Notes under the pieces: generated by a model
What the model was told of the DNA's origin: nothing
Databases searched by the model: none
Seen by the model: only the letters and a program-made list of their open reading frames with translations
Translations under genes and position numbers: made by a program
DNA from: CBDCVN01 sp965223585
GTDB lineage: Bacteria; Deinococcota; Deinococci; Deinococcales; Trueperaceae
Length of the DNA stretch: 64,000 bases
NCBI GenBank assembly: GCA_965223585.1
Contig: CBDCWW010000024.1
Span: forward strand, 1 to 64,000
Direction of reading: 5' to 3'
Shown here: positions 8,827 to 17,969 of the stretch, one piece after another
How the letters are laid out: each line of letters begins with the position of its first letter
Numbering within the stretch: the stretch's first letter is position 1

Positions 8827-9731
8827 ACTGGCCTCCCATCTTCTTTTAGGAGTTTAAGATAAGCACCTTCTAAGTCATCAACCTCACGGCGGGCTTCAAC
8901 TAAGGCTACCCCAGAATCCCCTAGGCGCATAAGGAAATCAGTATCGCTTTTTGAGACGTTGGTACGAATAAATCCAGAATCTAACTTTTCTATGCTTTGT
9001 TCCATACCCTTGAGCACTTCTACTAACTTTTCCTGATCTGTAGACTTAAGTTGATAAGTTACTTGTTCATCCCCTAAACGTTGAGTTAGGTTTGGAAGTG
9101 TATCATCATAAAGTAACCTACCACGCTCAATGACCAGCACACGCTCAACAAGCTTTTCAAGTTCTGCTAGTATGTGGCTCGAGATAAGAATCGTTACCCC
9201 CTGCTTGGCTATCTTTCGTAAATTTTCACGCACCTCAGCAATACCTACAGGGTCAAGACCATTAGTAGGTTCATCTAACAGTAAAATTTTAGGTTCCCAT
9301 AAAAGTGCTCTTGCTAAACCTAACCGTTGCCTCATACCTTGTGAATAAGCCTTTACTTTCTTCTTGATGGCTTTTTCCATATGTACAAAATGTAGAACTT
9401 CATCAATTCGTTCTTTACTTACGCCGCCATGGAGTAAAGAAGAGTGCTTTAAATTGTTTCTTCCTGACATATAAGGATAAAAACTTGGTTCTTCAATCAT
9501 AGTACCCACTTCACGCAAGCTTGCTCCGGGACTACGCTTATTTAGAATATATGACTTACCTTTAGTCGGGTGGGCCAACCCTGCTAGCATACGCAAAGTA
9601 GTAGTTTTTCCTGCCCCATTGGGGCCTAAAAAGCCTACGATTTCCCCTTTCTCAATTGTAAAACTTACATTGTCAACAGCAAGATGCTTGCCATAACGTT
9701 TTGTCAGATTCTGTGCTTCTATAGCAGGCAT
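8823..9731 (-). CDS. ABC transporter ATP-binding protein (exporter type)
   Basis: ATPase of 302 residues. Walker A GPNGAGKTT lies at about 35-43, the signature is YSQGMRQRLGLARAL (about 132-146), Walker B is ILLLDEPTNGLDP (about 153-165), and the switch His is in ISSHILAELE. The C-terminal ~80 residues form the accessory domain of the CcmA/DrrA-like exporter group. It is the first gene of a two-gene operon with the ABC-2 permease. Substrate unknown; such pairs often export antibiotics, lipids or peptides. Confidence 0.92.
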   Translation of the reverse strand: MPAIEAQNLTKRYGKHLAVDNVSFTIEKGEIVGFLGPNGAGKTTTLRMLAGLAHPTKGKSYILNKRSPGASLREVGTMIEEPSFYPYMSGRNNLKHSSLLHGGVSKERIDEVLHFVHMEKAIKKKVKAYSQGMRQRLGLARALLWEPKILLLDEPTNGLDPVGIAEVRENLRKIAKQGVTILISSHILAELEKLVERVLVIERGRLLYDDTLPNLTQRLGDEQVTYQLKSTDQEKLVEVLKGMEQSIEKLDSGFIRTNVSKSDTDFLMRLGDSGVALVEARREVDDLEGAYLKLLKEDGRPV

Positions 9732-9846
9732 GAAATTCCTCTCAAGTAAAAGTGGTTAGAGTTTAAAAATAATCTTCTAAGAAAATGTTTTGACATCAGC
9801 TTCTTAAGCTTATAGCAAAAAGGAAGCAAAATGTTATAGTTCCATT

Positions 9847-10164
9847 ATGGAAACACCCGAAATAGATGTCTTTGAGGCAAAGAAGCGTCTTGAAGAAAAC
9901 GGCGATCTTCTTGTAGATGTGCGAGAGCAGTATGAGTTTGATGATATACGTATTCCGGGTAGCATCTTAGTACCACTATCTGAGTTTAATGAGCGCTACG
10001 AAGAGTTACCCCAAAATAAAAATATAATTATGCAGTGTCGCAGTGGTTCAAGAAGTGCAAAAACAACAAATTTTCTGATAGAAAATGGTTACCAAGCAGT
10101 TAATATGGCAGGTGGCATACTGGCATGGGAAGAAGCAGATTTTCCTGTTGAATACGATGGCTAG
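9847..10164 (+). CDS. Rhodanese-like sulfurtransferase domain protein
   Basis: Single-domain rhodanese of 105 residues. The substrate loop with catalytic Cys is CRSGSRS (Cys near 60), preceded by VDVREQYEFDDIRIPGSILVPLSEF, which matches the CH2A-type motif of the family. It is likely a cytoplasmic sulfur carrier or sulfurtransferase; the partner is unknown. A possible -35 TTGACA lies at 9790-9795 with a poor -10 TATAGC at 9811. The stop codon abuts a strong palindrome, suggesting that transcription ends here. Confidence 0.92.
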   Translation: METPEIDVFEAKKRLEENGDLLVDVREQYEFDDIRIPGSILVPLSEFNERYEELPQNKNIIMQCRSGSRSAKTTNFLIENGYQAVNMAGGILAWEEADFPVEYDG

Positions 10165-10167
10165 TAG

Positions 10168-10188
10168 GGGCAGGTTTGAAACCTGCCC
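10168..10188. terminator. Hairpin between rhodanese and tsaB
   Basis: Perfect 10-bp inverted repeat GGGCAGGTTT-g-AAACCTGCCC beginning 4 nt after the rhodanese stop. No T-run follows. The sequence belongs to a type of GC-rich palindrome (GGGGCAGGTTT...) seen in many unrelated bacterial genomes, so it may be a mobile repeat that also works as a terminator. Confidence 0.6.
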
Positions 10189-10226
10189 TAGCAATAAAAC
10201 ACCCTGCTAAATCTAACAATAAAAAA

Positions 10227-10790
10227 ATGAATCTCTACCTAGGCATAGACAGTGCCACCCCCTACCTTTCTCTATCGCTTTGTACTGAAGAAAGTGTGTT
10301 AGCCAGTTTTTGTGAGCGCCTAGAGCGCAGCCATGCCAAACATATCATTCCTGAAATAAACAAACTTTTTCTAACTACCCAAACTAATAAAAGTGATTTA
10401 GTGGCTATTGGTGTAGGTTTAGGCCCCGGTTCTTATACAGGTTTACGCATAGGTATAGCAGTAGCAAAAGGAGTGGCTCGAGCATTACAAATACCCTTAT
10501 GTGGCACAAGCACCCTAGAAGCTATGGTAGCACCTCACTTAAATAATAATGCACCTCAGGCACTAGCTGTACTTGAAGCCTATAGAGGTAATGTTTATGT
10601 TGGGCACTACGAGTGGTCTGAAGGTGCTATTAAGCAAAGGAAAATTGATAAGGTTGCTCGAGCTAATCTAAAAGAGTATGAACAACTCCCTTTTATAGAA
10701 GATGTTCCTCCTGAAGCAAGTTATCTAGCCCAAAAGTCTGTACGACAAGCAAAGTTATTGGCTTTGGAGCTTAAGCCCCTTTATCTGTAA
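10227..10790 (+). CDS. tsaB: tRNA threonylcarbamoyladenosine biosynthesis protein TsaB
   Basis: Non-catalytic partner of TsaD in the universal t6A37 tRNA modification complex, with an ASKHA fold. Seen: LGIDSATPYLSLSL at the N-terminus, HAKHIIPEINKL, and the diagnostic GLGPGSYTGLRIG (about 67-79). The upstream in-frame ATG at 10176 lies inside the palindrome and would add 17 unconserved residues, so I place the start at 10227, where the conserved sequence begins. At 187 residues the protein is slightly short for TsaB but complete at its C-terminus (LKPLYL). Confidence 0.93.
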   Translation: MNLYLGIDSATPYLSLSLCTEESVLASFCERLERSHAKHIIPEINKLFLTTQTNKSDLVAIGVGLGPGSYTGLRIGIAVAKGVARALQIPLCGTSTLEAMVAPHLNNNAPQALAVLEAYRGNVYVGHYEWSEGAIKQRKIDKVARANLKEYEQLPFIEDVPPEASYLAQKSVRQAKLLALELKPLYL

Positions 10791-11085
10791 CCCAGAGTTA
10801 AAGGGGATTTTAGAGTGTTTTAAAAATTAAGTTTGCCGAAGTAGCCTTTTAAAACTCAGAATAACTGTGTGTAAATTTTTCTGAAAAGCTACTAACAATT
10901 GTACAATTACATTTGATACTATCATGTAGGCATTTAACTTTAATTTTAAAGGTCTTTGCCTAACCCTCTTTTCTTAATTTTAGCTAAAGTCAAGACTATG
11001 TGTAATATACTTTTGATGTTCGGAAAGTGATATGTATTATCAGGACAAACTAAACACAGCAAGAAATAAATAATTGTGATTATCT
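10791..11085. other. Intergenic region tsaB - AraC regulator
   Basis: About 295 bases of AT-rich sequence without a gene or recognisable RNA. It presumably holds the promoter of the AraC-type regulator. Confidence 0.35.
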
Positions 11086-11985
11086 ATGCATGGAGCACAA
11101 GCATTTGAAGCTATTACATCAGTTGATTTTAATCTGAGCCTAGCCAAATCATTACCCTTTGAAATCTCCTCTATAGAGAGTAAAGCCTTTGTTCACAAGA
11201 AGATGGTTTCACGCCCGTCTTTTTACTATCTTACTTGGATTGAGCAGGGCACAGGCAACTATATGCTCGATTTTGTTGAATACCCTGCTAAGCCCTACAG
11301 GCTCTATGTTGTATTACCGGGTCAGGTGCACGCTTGGTGTGTTGATAAGAATATTAAGGGAACGTCTCTCTTTTTTTTGGAAGAATGTTTTTATATAAGC
11401 CAGCAACAAAATATATTAGAACAACTCGAGCTTTTACAGCACCAACGTAGACAACCTTTTGTAGACATTCCACAATCACATGTTAATGAGTTTAAACAAC
11501 TTTTTGAAGACCTAAAGCAGGAGGAACAGTTAGAGCAACTTGGTTGGACAATGATGATTCAAGCTCAGTTACATCGATTACTGATTAAAGCACAGCGTCT
11601 TTATATTGACTCGAGTTCCCAAAAGGCCAAGCAAACTCTTTCAGCAGCAAGTGTACTGACCAGCAGGTTCCAAACCCTTATCAATCAGCAAGGCTTCACG
11701 TTGCGCTCTGTCCAAGCCTATGCGGATAAGCTTCATATCAGTCCCAAGCACCTTTCAGAAACTGTTAAAAGCGAAACAGGTCAACCACCTAGTGTGCATA
11801 TCCGAACACGCATTACCCTAGAAGCTAAACGCTTGATTTCCCACACAGAAAAAACGGCACAGACAATCGCTTATGAACTAGGTTTTGATGATCCTGCTTA
11901 CTTTGGACGCTTTTTTAAGCGTGAAGTAGGCATGACGCCTAAACAGTTCCAAAACACAATCCGAAGTAAGTACCAGAATATCTGA
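11086..11985 (+). CDS. AraC-family transcriptional regulator
   Basis: Regulator of 299 residues. The N-terminal part (about 15-160) is a cupin-type sensing domain (YLTWIEQGTGNYMLDF, PYRLYVVLPGQVHAW). The C-terminal ~100 residues carry two helix-turn-helix units: VQAYADKLHISPKHLSETVK, then TAQTIAYELGFDDPAYFGRFFKREVGMTPKQFQ, the classic AraC signature. The neighbouring SnoaL-like gene, now truncated by an IS3 element, may have been its target, since such pairs are common. Effector unknown. Confidence 0.92.
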   Translation: MHGAQAFEAITSVDFNLSLAKSLPFEISSIESKAFVHKKMVSRPSFYYLTWIEQGTGNYMLDFVEYPAKPYRLYVVLPGQVHAWCVDKNIKGTSLFFLEECFYISQQQNILEQLELLQHQRRQPFVDIPQSHVNEFKQLFEDLKQEEQLEQLGWTMMIQAQLHRLLIKAQRLYIDSSSQKAKQTLSAASVLTSRFQTLINQQGFTLRSVQAYADKLHISPKHLSETVKSETGQPPSVHIRTRITLEAKRLISHTEKTAQTIAYELGFDDPAYFGRFFKREVGMTPKQFQNTIRSKYQNI

Positions 11986-12200
11986 AATAAATCCATTTAC
12001 GGGCATTTGCGTAAGAGGTAGTCTGTTAAGGCTTAGTCAGGACGTCCCTATAATTCTAAGTCACAACAGAAATTTTTCAATTGGAGAAGTGAGGTGAACC
12101 CAATTGATCGGACAAAAAATTAAGGTTAATTAAGACCTACTAAAATAATAACAAACTGAGATTACATTGTTTGTAAGCTCGATAACAGTTTGCTCTGTTG

Positions 12201-13025
12201 TTATTGGCTTAGTTTTTCCTTTCTGTAAACTAACTCAGGTGTTTTGTACTGCAATGATTGATGTGGACGTTCACTATTATAAAATTGCAAGTACTTTCCT
12301 ATTTCTTCCCTTCCTTGCTCAATATTTTTGTACTCCTTAAGGTATACCTCTTCATATTTTACAGTTCTCCACAACCTTTCTGTAAATATATTATCCATGT
12401 ATGAACCTCTTCCATCCATGCTGATTGCTATTTCATTTGCCTTCAATATATCTGTAAACTCATAACTCGTGTACTGACTACCTTGATCTGTATTGAATAT
12501 CTCTGGCTTCTCTCCTTCCAATGCCTCTTCTAATGCTTCTATACAGAACGTTGCTTTCATGTTACTTGAAACTTCCCATGAGACTACATAACGGCTATAC
12601 CAATCCATTACTACTACCAGATAGCAATACCCTCCTTGTAAACGTATATAGGTGATATCACTAGCCCATACCTGATTTGGTTTGTTTATGATTTTGTTTT
12701 TCAGAAGGTATGGGTAAATTTTGTGTCCTTCCTTTGGTTTACTTAATTTGGGCTTGGCATAAATTGCTTGCAAACCCATCAGGCACATCAAACGATATAC
12801 TCTTTTGTGATTGACTTTATAGCTTTCTCCATTGAGCATTGCTGTTATCTTACGATAGCCTAGAAAAGGATGATCTGTATATAACTCATCTATCCTTTGC
12901 ATCAACTTTTCATTGAGATCACTGATTCCTGTAGGTCGATAGTAATAACTACTACGATTCAGGTTCAGTAACTCACATTGTTTAGTAATGCTCAATTGAG
13001 GGTGCTTTGGGTCAACTATCAACAT
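12201..13025 (-). CDS. IS3-family transposase OrfB, copy 1
   Basis: Integrase-type DDE domain of 274 residues. HTH_21-like N-terminus (YTDHPFLGYRKITAML), then the rve core with ASDITYIRL (Asp near 116), FNTDQGSQYTS (Asp near 178) and the Glu of YMDNIFTERLWRTVKYEEVY (near 214). Its frame stays open upstream of the ATG, consistent with production as an OrfAB fusion by -1 slippage on the six-base run at 13062-13067. It is identical in protein to the copy at 41978-42802. Confidence 0.95.
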   Translation of the reverse strand: MLIVDPKHPQLSITKQCELLNLNRSSYYYRPTGISDLNEKLMQRIDELYTDHPFLGYRKITAMLNGESYKVNHKRVYRLMCLMGLQAIYAKPKLSKPKEGHKIYPYLLKNKIINKPNQVWASDITYIRLQGGYCYLVVVMDWYSRYVVSWEVSSNMKATFCIEALEEALEGEKPEIFNTDQGSQYTSYEFTDILKANEIAISMDGRGSYMDNIFTERLWRTVKYEEVYLKEYKNIEQGREEIGKYLQFYNSERPHQSLQYKTPELVYRKEKLSQ

Positions 13026-13039
13026 ACGTTCCTCTTGGC

Positions 13040-13333
13040 TCAGTTTTTGAGCCCTTTGGACAAAAAATCTAATTCCATTTTCAACTTACCGATCTGTTCG
13101 TATAGTGCAGCCTCTCTACGTTCTTGTAGTCTTGCTTTTCTGCCTCTTAGTAGTGAAAATCTTTCATTCAATGCCTCTGATCCAGCTTTTTTCCATTCTT
13201 TAATTTGAGTGGTGTGTACACCATATTGACTTGCTAATTCTGCAAGATTTTTCTCCCCAGCTATGGCTGCTGCTGCAACTTTAGCTTTGAATTCTTTCTT
13301 ATATGTTTTTCTTATTCCTTTTGTCTGGCTCAT
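13040..13333 (-). CDS. IS3-family transposase OrfA, copy 1
   Basis: Helix-turn-helix protein of 97 residues: YKKEFKAKVAAAAIAGEKNLAELASQYGVHTTQIKEWKKA is a typical HTH_8/InsE domain, followed by a leucine-zipper-like C-terminus (YEQIGKLKMELDFLSKGL). It overlaps the OrfB frame at a six-T slippery run. Identical to the protein at 41670-41963. Confidence 0.93.
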   Translation of the reverse strand: MSQTKGIRKTYKKEFKAKVAAAAIAGEKNLAELASQYGVHTTQIKEWKKAGSEALNERFSLLRGRKARLQERREAALYEQIGKLKMELDFLSKGLKN

Positions 13334-13420
13334 TTATATCTCCATATTCTAGATATTTTACATCTTTAATGGACCTTAATTTCGCCGGGGTTTTTTGTCT
13401 AAATTTTGGGGGTAAGCTCA

Positions 13421-13643
13421 GTTTTTACAGCGCACAAAAGACAGAGACATCCGTGTTATAAGGGCTATAGAAGACGGTAACTATGTGTTTTTACATGTGT
13501 ACCAAGATATTGATCATGGCACTGCAAAGTGGGTAACGACAGATATGTTTGACACTGATGCCAATGACAAGCTAGTAGAACATTGGGATAACATGGAAGC
13601 CATTTCTCCTAGAGAAGAATGGGCTAATAGCGGTAAATTCTAA
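13421..13643 (+). pseudogene. SnoaL-like (NTF2-fold) protein, 3' remnant
   Basis: Open frame running out of the IS3 element: it reads RDIRVIRAIEDGNYVFLHVY, continues through TAKWVTTDMFDTDANDKLVEHWDNMEA and ends EEWANSGKF. This matches the C-terminal half of SnoaL-like / NTF2-family proteins (the VEHWD motif is a hallmark). About 50 N-terminal codons are missing and are not found on the other side of the element. A GGAGAAG sequence directly left of the element at 12083-12089 could be the orphaned ribosome binding site. Confidence 0.72.
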
Positions 13644-13823
13644 GCTCGAGCTTTATTGAAATGGTTTTGTTTGGTTCCTCGCTTTTTTGTAAGATAGCGA
13701 ATAACATGATTCAAAGACAGGAGAAAATATTATTCAATATTGGTAGTGATTTAGGTGAAAGCATCACCTTTGTCAGTTTCAGCTATTACCATTCATCACA
13801 CCTAGATTTGTGGATGAAGGATT

Positions 13824-14729
13824 TTGACTACTATAACAAAGTACATTTTCTCAACCCTTTTTACTCTCTTTAGCATCTCCTTGCTAGTTTTTGCCTTAAT
13901 GTATTTAACAGGCGATCCTACTACAGCCCTTTTACCTAAAGATACTCCACCTGAAGCAATTGCTCAATTTAAACAAAAACATGGGTTTGACAAACCATTT
14001 TTAGTACAGTACTTGGCATTTTTAATGAGGGTACTAAAAGGGAATTTAGGTACTTCTTTATACTACAGCGAACCTGCCCTACCATTAGTTATAACTCGTT
14101 TGGGCTATACCCTATGCCTAGTGGGAACAGCATTACTACTAGCTTTTATTATTAGTATTCCTATAGCTTTACTGAGTACTTTGTGGCACAGAAGTTTTCT
14201 TGATGTTTTACTCAATATTTTCGTGCTTACAGGACAGGCTCTACCCTCTTTTGTGGTAGCAAATGGCCTTATTTTTATTTTCGCCCTAACACTAAAGTTA
14301 CTACCAGCCACTTGGCATACTAGTTGGCAAGGTCTTATCTTGCCTGTTCTTGCACTAAGTGTTTACCCTGTTGCACTATTAGCTAAGCTCCTACGAGCTA
14401 ATTTACTAGAAGTTATGCAGCTAGATTATATTCGTACAGCTAAAGCTAAGGGCATGCCTAGATACCTTATACTGCTCAAGCATGCCCTGCGTAATTCTAT
14501 TACTCCTATGCTAGCAGCATTAAGCGTGGAACTAGGAGCACTTATTATGGGGGCTGTGATAGTAGAAAAGATTTTTGCTTACCCCGGTATGGGGCAGCTT
14601 ATAGTCAGAGCCCTAGACTCACGTGATGTGCCACTTATGCAGGCTTTTGTGTTAGTAATAGGGCTTTGCATAATGTTTATAAATATAATCTTTGATTTAT
14701 TTTACCGCTGGTTAGACCCAAGAACTTAG
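13824..14729 (+). CDS. DppB/OppB-type ABC transporter permease (orphan)
   Basis: Binding-protein-dependent permease of 301 residues with about six membrane segments. The N-terminus ITKYIFSTLFTLFSISLLVFALMYLTGDP and the EAA loop DYIRTAKAKGMPRYLILLKHALRNSITPM (about 193-221) are typical of peptide/nickel transporter B subunits, and it ends YRWLDPRT as in DppB. The start is TTG at 13824 after AAGGA; no ATG fits the conserved N-terminus. No DppC, ATPases or binding protein adjoin it, so it is either separated from its partners or a leftover. Confidence 0.88.
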   Translation: MTTITKYIFSTLFTLFSISLLVFALMYLTGDPTTALLPKDTPPEAIAQFKQKHGFDKPFLVQYLAFLMRVLKGNLGTSLYYSEPALPLVITRLGYTLCLVGTALLLAFIISIPIALLSTLWHRSFLDVLLNIFVLTGQALPSFVVANGLIFIFALTLKLLPATWHTSWQGLILPVLALSVYPVALLAKLLRANLLEVMQLDYIRTAKAKGMPRYLILLKHALRNSITPMLAALSVELGALIMGAVIVEKIFAYPGMGQLIVRALDSRDVPLMQAFVLVIGLCIMFINIIFDLFYRWLDPRT

Positions 14730-14737
14730 ATAAAAAC

Positions 14738-15349
14738 CTATTCTGGACGTGGCAAGAACATGTCTAACACAGCATCATTAACGATTTTTTGTGCTGTATA
14801 AGTAGCACCACCTTCTTGACTAAAACGGACTGTAAAAATGTTCCAACCTGTATACATTGGAATAGCACTGCCTGAAGCATTTAGAGTAACATCTCTATCT
14901 ACATAAAATAAAGCAAAGAAACCAGGTAAATTTTCAACACTAGCTATACCTAAATATAAAGGGTCAGTGTCGTGACCATCATAAGTAGCATTATTATTTG
15001 AGTCTACATAAACATTAGTAATAGCTCTTGCAAATTGAGCACCTTCTGGAGTCACTGTAAACTCATTTTGTAGTCCGGGCAATACAGTGCCACCATTTAA
15101 CAAGGGCCGTAAAAGTGAACTGTCAGGTGCTGTTGTGGTGCTCAAGTTGAAAGTTCCTGCTATGGGATTTACTCCTAAAATTTCGACATAGCGATTGCTC
15201 TGTTGATCTATAACATGTAAAGCTACTCGAGTATTTGGAAGTAAAGCAGACTCAGACTTAACCAAGCCACTTATAGTCATCATTTGTTGAGCAAAAGCAA
15301 TATTGGCTAGGAGCAAAAATAAGCAACTAATTTTTAAATATATCTTCAT
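14738..15349 (-). CDS. Secreted protein of unknown function
   Basis: 203 residues with a Sec signal peptide (KIYLKISCLFLLLANIAFA, cleavage after about 21). The mature part starts with a carboxypeptidase-regulatory-like segment (TISGLVKSESALLPNTRVALHVI) and continues with beta-rich sequence (VYVDSNNNATYDGHDTDPLYLG, with a DSNNNATYD loop that could bind calcium). I do not recognise a named family. It is convergent with the permease gene and has its own upstream region. Confidence 0.7.
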   Translation of the reverse strand: MKIYLKISCLFLLLANIAFAQQMMTISGLVKSESALLPNTRVALHVIDQQSNRYVEILGVNPIAGTFNLSTTTAPDSSLLRPLLNGGTVLPGLQNEFTVTPEGAQFARAITNVYVDSNNNATYDGHDTDPLYLGIASVENLPGFFALFYVDRDVTLNASGSAIPMYTGWNIFTVRFSQEGGATYTAQKIVNDAVLDMFLPRPE

Positions 15350-15767
15350 AAATATTTCTCCTTAGCAGTTTTGTACTGCTTTAGAAACTATAGCTCTAAG
15401 TAATTAAAATTTATGTGGGAAAAATCTTGTTTTATGAGTTGTACTTAGGGAAAAAATTGCTTTGTGGTGGTAAAATAAAAATTATCAGGCATCTTAAGAT
15501 ATAAATCTGGTGGAAATTCTTGTGGGAACTTTCACTTTTAGTAAAGTAACTATTTTCTTATTAGTAAGAAATATTTTAGTGTTAGTGTTGGTTAGCAACC
15601 ATTAGGAATTATTTTAAACTCTTATTAAACATCATCTAATTCATCTAACTTAATAGTTTATCTTAAATCAACCTTACTTAATTAAAGTGAATCTTAAGTG
15701 CGTAATTATATTTTGAAGAAAAATCTTTATACTTTAGATTAGATTTGGTTCTGATCGTCTGTAGGTA
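15350..15767. other. Intergenic region between secreted protein and purine permease
   Basis: About 420 bases, very AT-rich, serving as divergent upstream region for both neighbours. No gene, riboswitch or clear promoter was recognised; in particular I could not fold a purine aptamer here. Confidence 0.4.
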
Positions 15768-15773
15768 GTGATT

Positions 15774-17054
15774 ATGTTTAATTTTGATGAACGTGGCTCG
15801 AGTGTAGGCAGAGAGATTCTAGCAGGTCTAACAGGTTTTCTGACAACAGCATACATCTTGTTCTTAATACCTGCAAACTTTGCAGAAATAGGAGCATCTT
15901 TTGAAACTGTTGCTCTAGCAACTGCTTTAGTAACAGGCATTATCTGTATTTTTGTAGGATTCTTTACTAACTTACCACTTATCATAGCCCCAGGAGTAGG
16001 ACTAAATGCCTATATCGTTTTCACCTTAGGATTTGATAAAGGTTTGGATTACCAAACTGCTTTAACAGCAGCCTTTTGTTCAGGAATAATTTTCCTTCTT
16101 TTAGCTATATTGGGCTTACGAAACTTCCTTCTACATGCCATTCCTCAACCTGTGAAAATAGCTTGTATGTCAGGTGTTGGTTTCTTTCTTGCAATGATTG
16201 GCTTTCAAAATGCTGGCATAATTGTTGATCATCCTGCGACACTAGTTACTTTAGGTTCTTTACAAAACCCTAATGTGATCCTTGCTCTGATCACTTTGAT
16301 ATTTGTAGGTGTTTTACTAGTATTACATCTTCCCGGAGCACTAGCATTTGGAATCTTAATGTTCTCACTTATGGCTTGGGGGTTTGGCCTTGGTGATCTA
16401 CCTACAGGGGTATTTGCTATGCCCACTTGGCCAGATTCTCTTTTTATAACCCTTAACTTTAGTCAAATGACCTCAAGTGTCTTTATAGCAGCTATATTAG
16501 GAATTCTTTTCATAGATGTTCTAGATACTGCTGGAACCCTTGTGGGATTAGGGCGTTTGGGAGGAGTTAGAGATAAAGATGGCAAAATATTTGGTTCCAC
16601 AAAGGCTTATATTGCTGATGCTATAGGTAGCATCTTAGGTCCATTAGGCGGTACTAGCAATTCAACTGTATTCATTGAAACAGCCGTGCCTATGCAAGCA
16701 GGAGGACGCACAGGTTTAACTGCTATTACTATAGGAGTGCTATTTCTACTATCTATCTTCTTTTTGCCCATCATAGCCGCTATCCCAGCTGCAGCAACAG
16801 CACCCATCTTGATTCTTGTTGGAGCAATTATGATGCGTGGCGTTACTGATTTAGATTGGGTACACATAGAAGAAGTTATCCCTGCTTTTCTAACAGTTGT
16901 CGGTATGGCACTTACCTTTAACATTGCCGATGGCATGAGTCTAGGGGTAATTAGTTATGTGCTATTACACCTTACAACGGGTAAGTTAGAAGATATACAT
17001 CCTAGTAGCTATATTTTATCTGTTGTTTTACTGGTTTACTTAATTTTGTTTTAA
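15774..17054 (+). CDS. AzgA-type (NCS2) purine permease
   Basis: Polytopic transporter of about 426 residues with 12-14 hydrophobic segments. The N-terminal REILAGLTGFLTTAYILFLIPANF is the nucleobase-cation symporter 2 signature of the AzgA hypoxanthine/guanine branch. Further family sequence: APGVGLNAYIVFTLGF (about 68-83), FIDVLDTAGTLVGLGRLGG (about 246-264) and LGPLGGTSNSTVFIETAVPMQAGGRTGLTA (about 285-314). I chose the ATG at 15774 over 15768 from the conserved start MFNFDERGSS. Probably imports purine bases for the salvage phosphoribosyltransferase at 29376. Confidence 0.92.
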   Translation: MFNFDERGSSVGREILAGLTGFLTTAYILFLIPANFAEIGASFETVALATALVTGIICIFVGFFTNLPLIIAPGVGLNAYIVFTLGFDKGLDYQTALTAAFCSGIIFLLLAILGLRNFLLHAIPQPVKIACMSGVGFFLAMIGFQNAGIIVDHPATLVTLGSLQNPNVILALITLIFVGVLLVLHLPGALAFGILMFSLMAWGFGLGDLPTGVFAMPTWPDSLFITLNFSQMTSSVFIAAILGILFIDVLDTAGTLVGLGRLGGVRDKDGKIFGSTKAYIADAIGSILGPLGGTSNSTVFIETAVPMQAGGRTGLTAITIGVLFLLSIFFLPIIAAIPAAATAPILILVGAIMMRGVTDLDWVHIEEVIPAFLTVVGMALTFNIADGMSLGVISYVLLHLTTGKLEDIHPSSYILSVVLLVYLILF

Positions 17055-17155
17055 GCTCGAGGTTTCTCAACCACAAATTTTTTCTAGTGTATTAAGCACC
17101 TAAAATAAATTTGTGAAATTTTATCTAGAATTTAAACTAGATAGTGTAGTAAACA

Positions 17156-17194
17156 GTAATTAGTAGGGTTTTATTATACTAAACTACTAATTAC
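17156..17194. terminator. Inverted repeat downstream of purine permease
   Basis: Perfect 11-bp inverted repeat GTAATTAGTAG (17156-17166) and CTACTAATTAC (17184-17194) with a T-rich loop, followed by TAACTTTTAAC. It may terminate the permease transcript, although an AT-only stem is weak. It belongs to the TAGTAG-type repeats also seen near 7772-7832. Confidence 0.45.
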
Positions 17195-17343
17195 TAACTT
17201 TTAACTATATTTTAGGAAATAATTGATTTCCAAAGTGTTCACCAAAATTTCTAAACCACTTTATAATTTCAATTAGCTTCCTAAAACTTAATCAAATGTT
17301 AATTTTCAAGGTATTGTAATTACTAAATCTGTAAAATAAAGTT

Positions 17344-17844
17344 ATGGACAACAACACTATTTTCAACAAAACCGAGAAAGCTAGGCAAGAAATAAGAGAC
17401 AAAACTATACAAGTACCTTTAAAGTTACGATTTTTGTTGAGTTTAATTGATGGTATGCATACAGTTGGTCAACTGCGGACAAATCATGGTGAGCGTTTTG
17501 GTGATATAGATACTATTTTGCAAGACTTTGTTAATCAGGGGCTCATAGAAAAAAAATCTACTGCTCCTGAACCCGTTGAGGCACAAAGTCAAGCTAAAAC
17601 ACCTTCTAAACCAGCATTTCATGGAGAAATTTTTTTAGAAGGTAAGAAATTATTGATTGGCAAACTACTGGTTAAAATCTATGGGCCAATGGCAAATTCC
17701 ATGTTGCCTAAACTAAACAATTGCCAAAATGAAGATAGTCTTTATAATTATACTAAAGAACTTAGTAATCTTATTGCTGAGGGGCTTAATAAACGTAAGG
17801 CAGAGAATTTTTTGTCTAAAGCCACAGAAATTTTAGGAAGTTAA
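17344..17844 (+). CDS. Hypothetical protein with N-terminal winged-helix-like domain
   Basis: 166 residues. The first ~75 (KTEKARQEIRDKTIQVPLKLRFLLSLIDGMHTVGQL) look like the small winged-helix module in which a LIDG.xT/S pattern precedes a short helix. A Pro/Ala-rich linker (about 78-95) leads to a C-terminal helical domain. I do not recognise the family. It has an upstream AT-rich region and is not in an evident operon. A regulatory role is only a guess from the fold-like pattern. Confidence 0.6.
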   Translation: MDNNTIFNKTEKARQEIRDKTIQVPLKLRFLLSLIDGMHTVGQLRTNHGERFGDIDTILQDFVNQGLIEKKSTAPEPVEAQSQAKTPSKPAFHGEIFLEGKKLLIGKLLVKIYGPMANSMLPKLNNCQNEDSLYNYTKELSNLIAEGLNKRKAENFLSKATEILGS

Positions 17845-17969
17845 ACCAACAAGTGTAAATCTTTGTTGTGAGTTTCTTGGGAACCAATCTATGCAGTTAC
17901 TAGGGCTTCTTAATTCTAGTTCTTAACTACTGATTACTACTTACTTCTAAACACATGCTATGCTAAGCC

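Larger units (their letters stand above)
12090..13420 (-). mobile_element. IS3-family insertion sequence, copy 1 (1331 bp)
   Basis: Ends were defined by identity with the second copy (41583-42913, also 1331 bp). Both ends begin TGAG (TGAGGTGAACCC and TGAGCTTACCCCC), imperfect inverted repeats. Unlike copy 2, the flanks (AAG on the left, GTT on the right) do not form a 3-bp duplication. The right flank begins inside a gene lacking its 5' half. An adjacent deletion or a recombination between copies is the likely reason. Confidence 0.92.

Noticed and set aside
13661..13873. 70-codon plus-strand frame upstream of the DppB gene
   Set aside because: No ribosome site, no recognisable product, and it overlaps the well-supported permease start in another frame.
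15350..15767. Purine riboswitch upstream of the AzgA-type permease
   Set aside because: No conserved purine-aptamer loop sequences could be found in the AT-rich leader.
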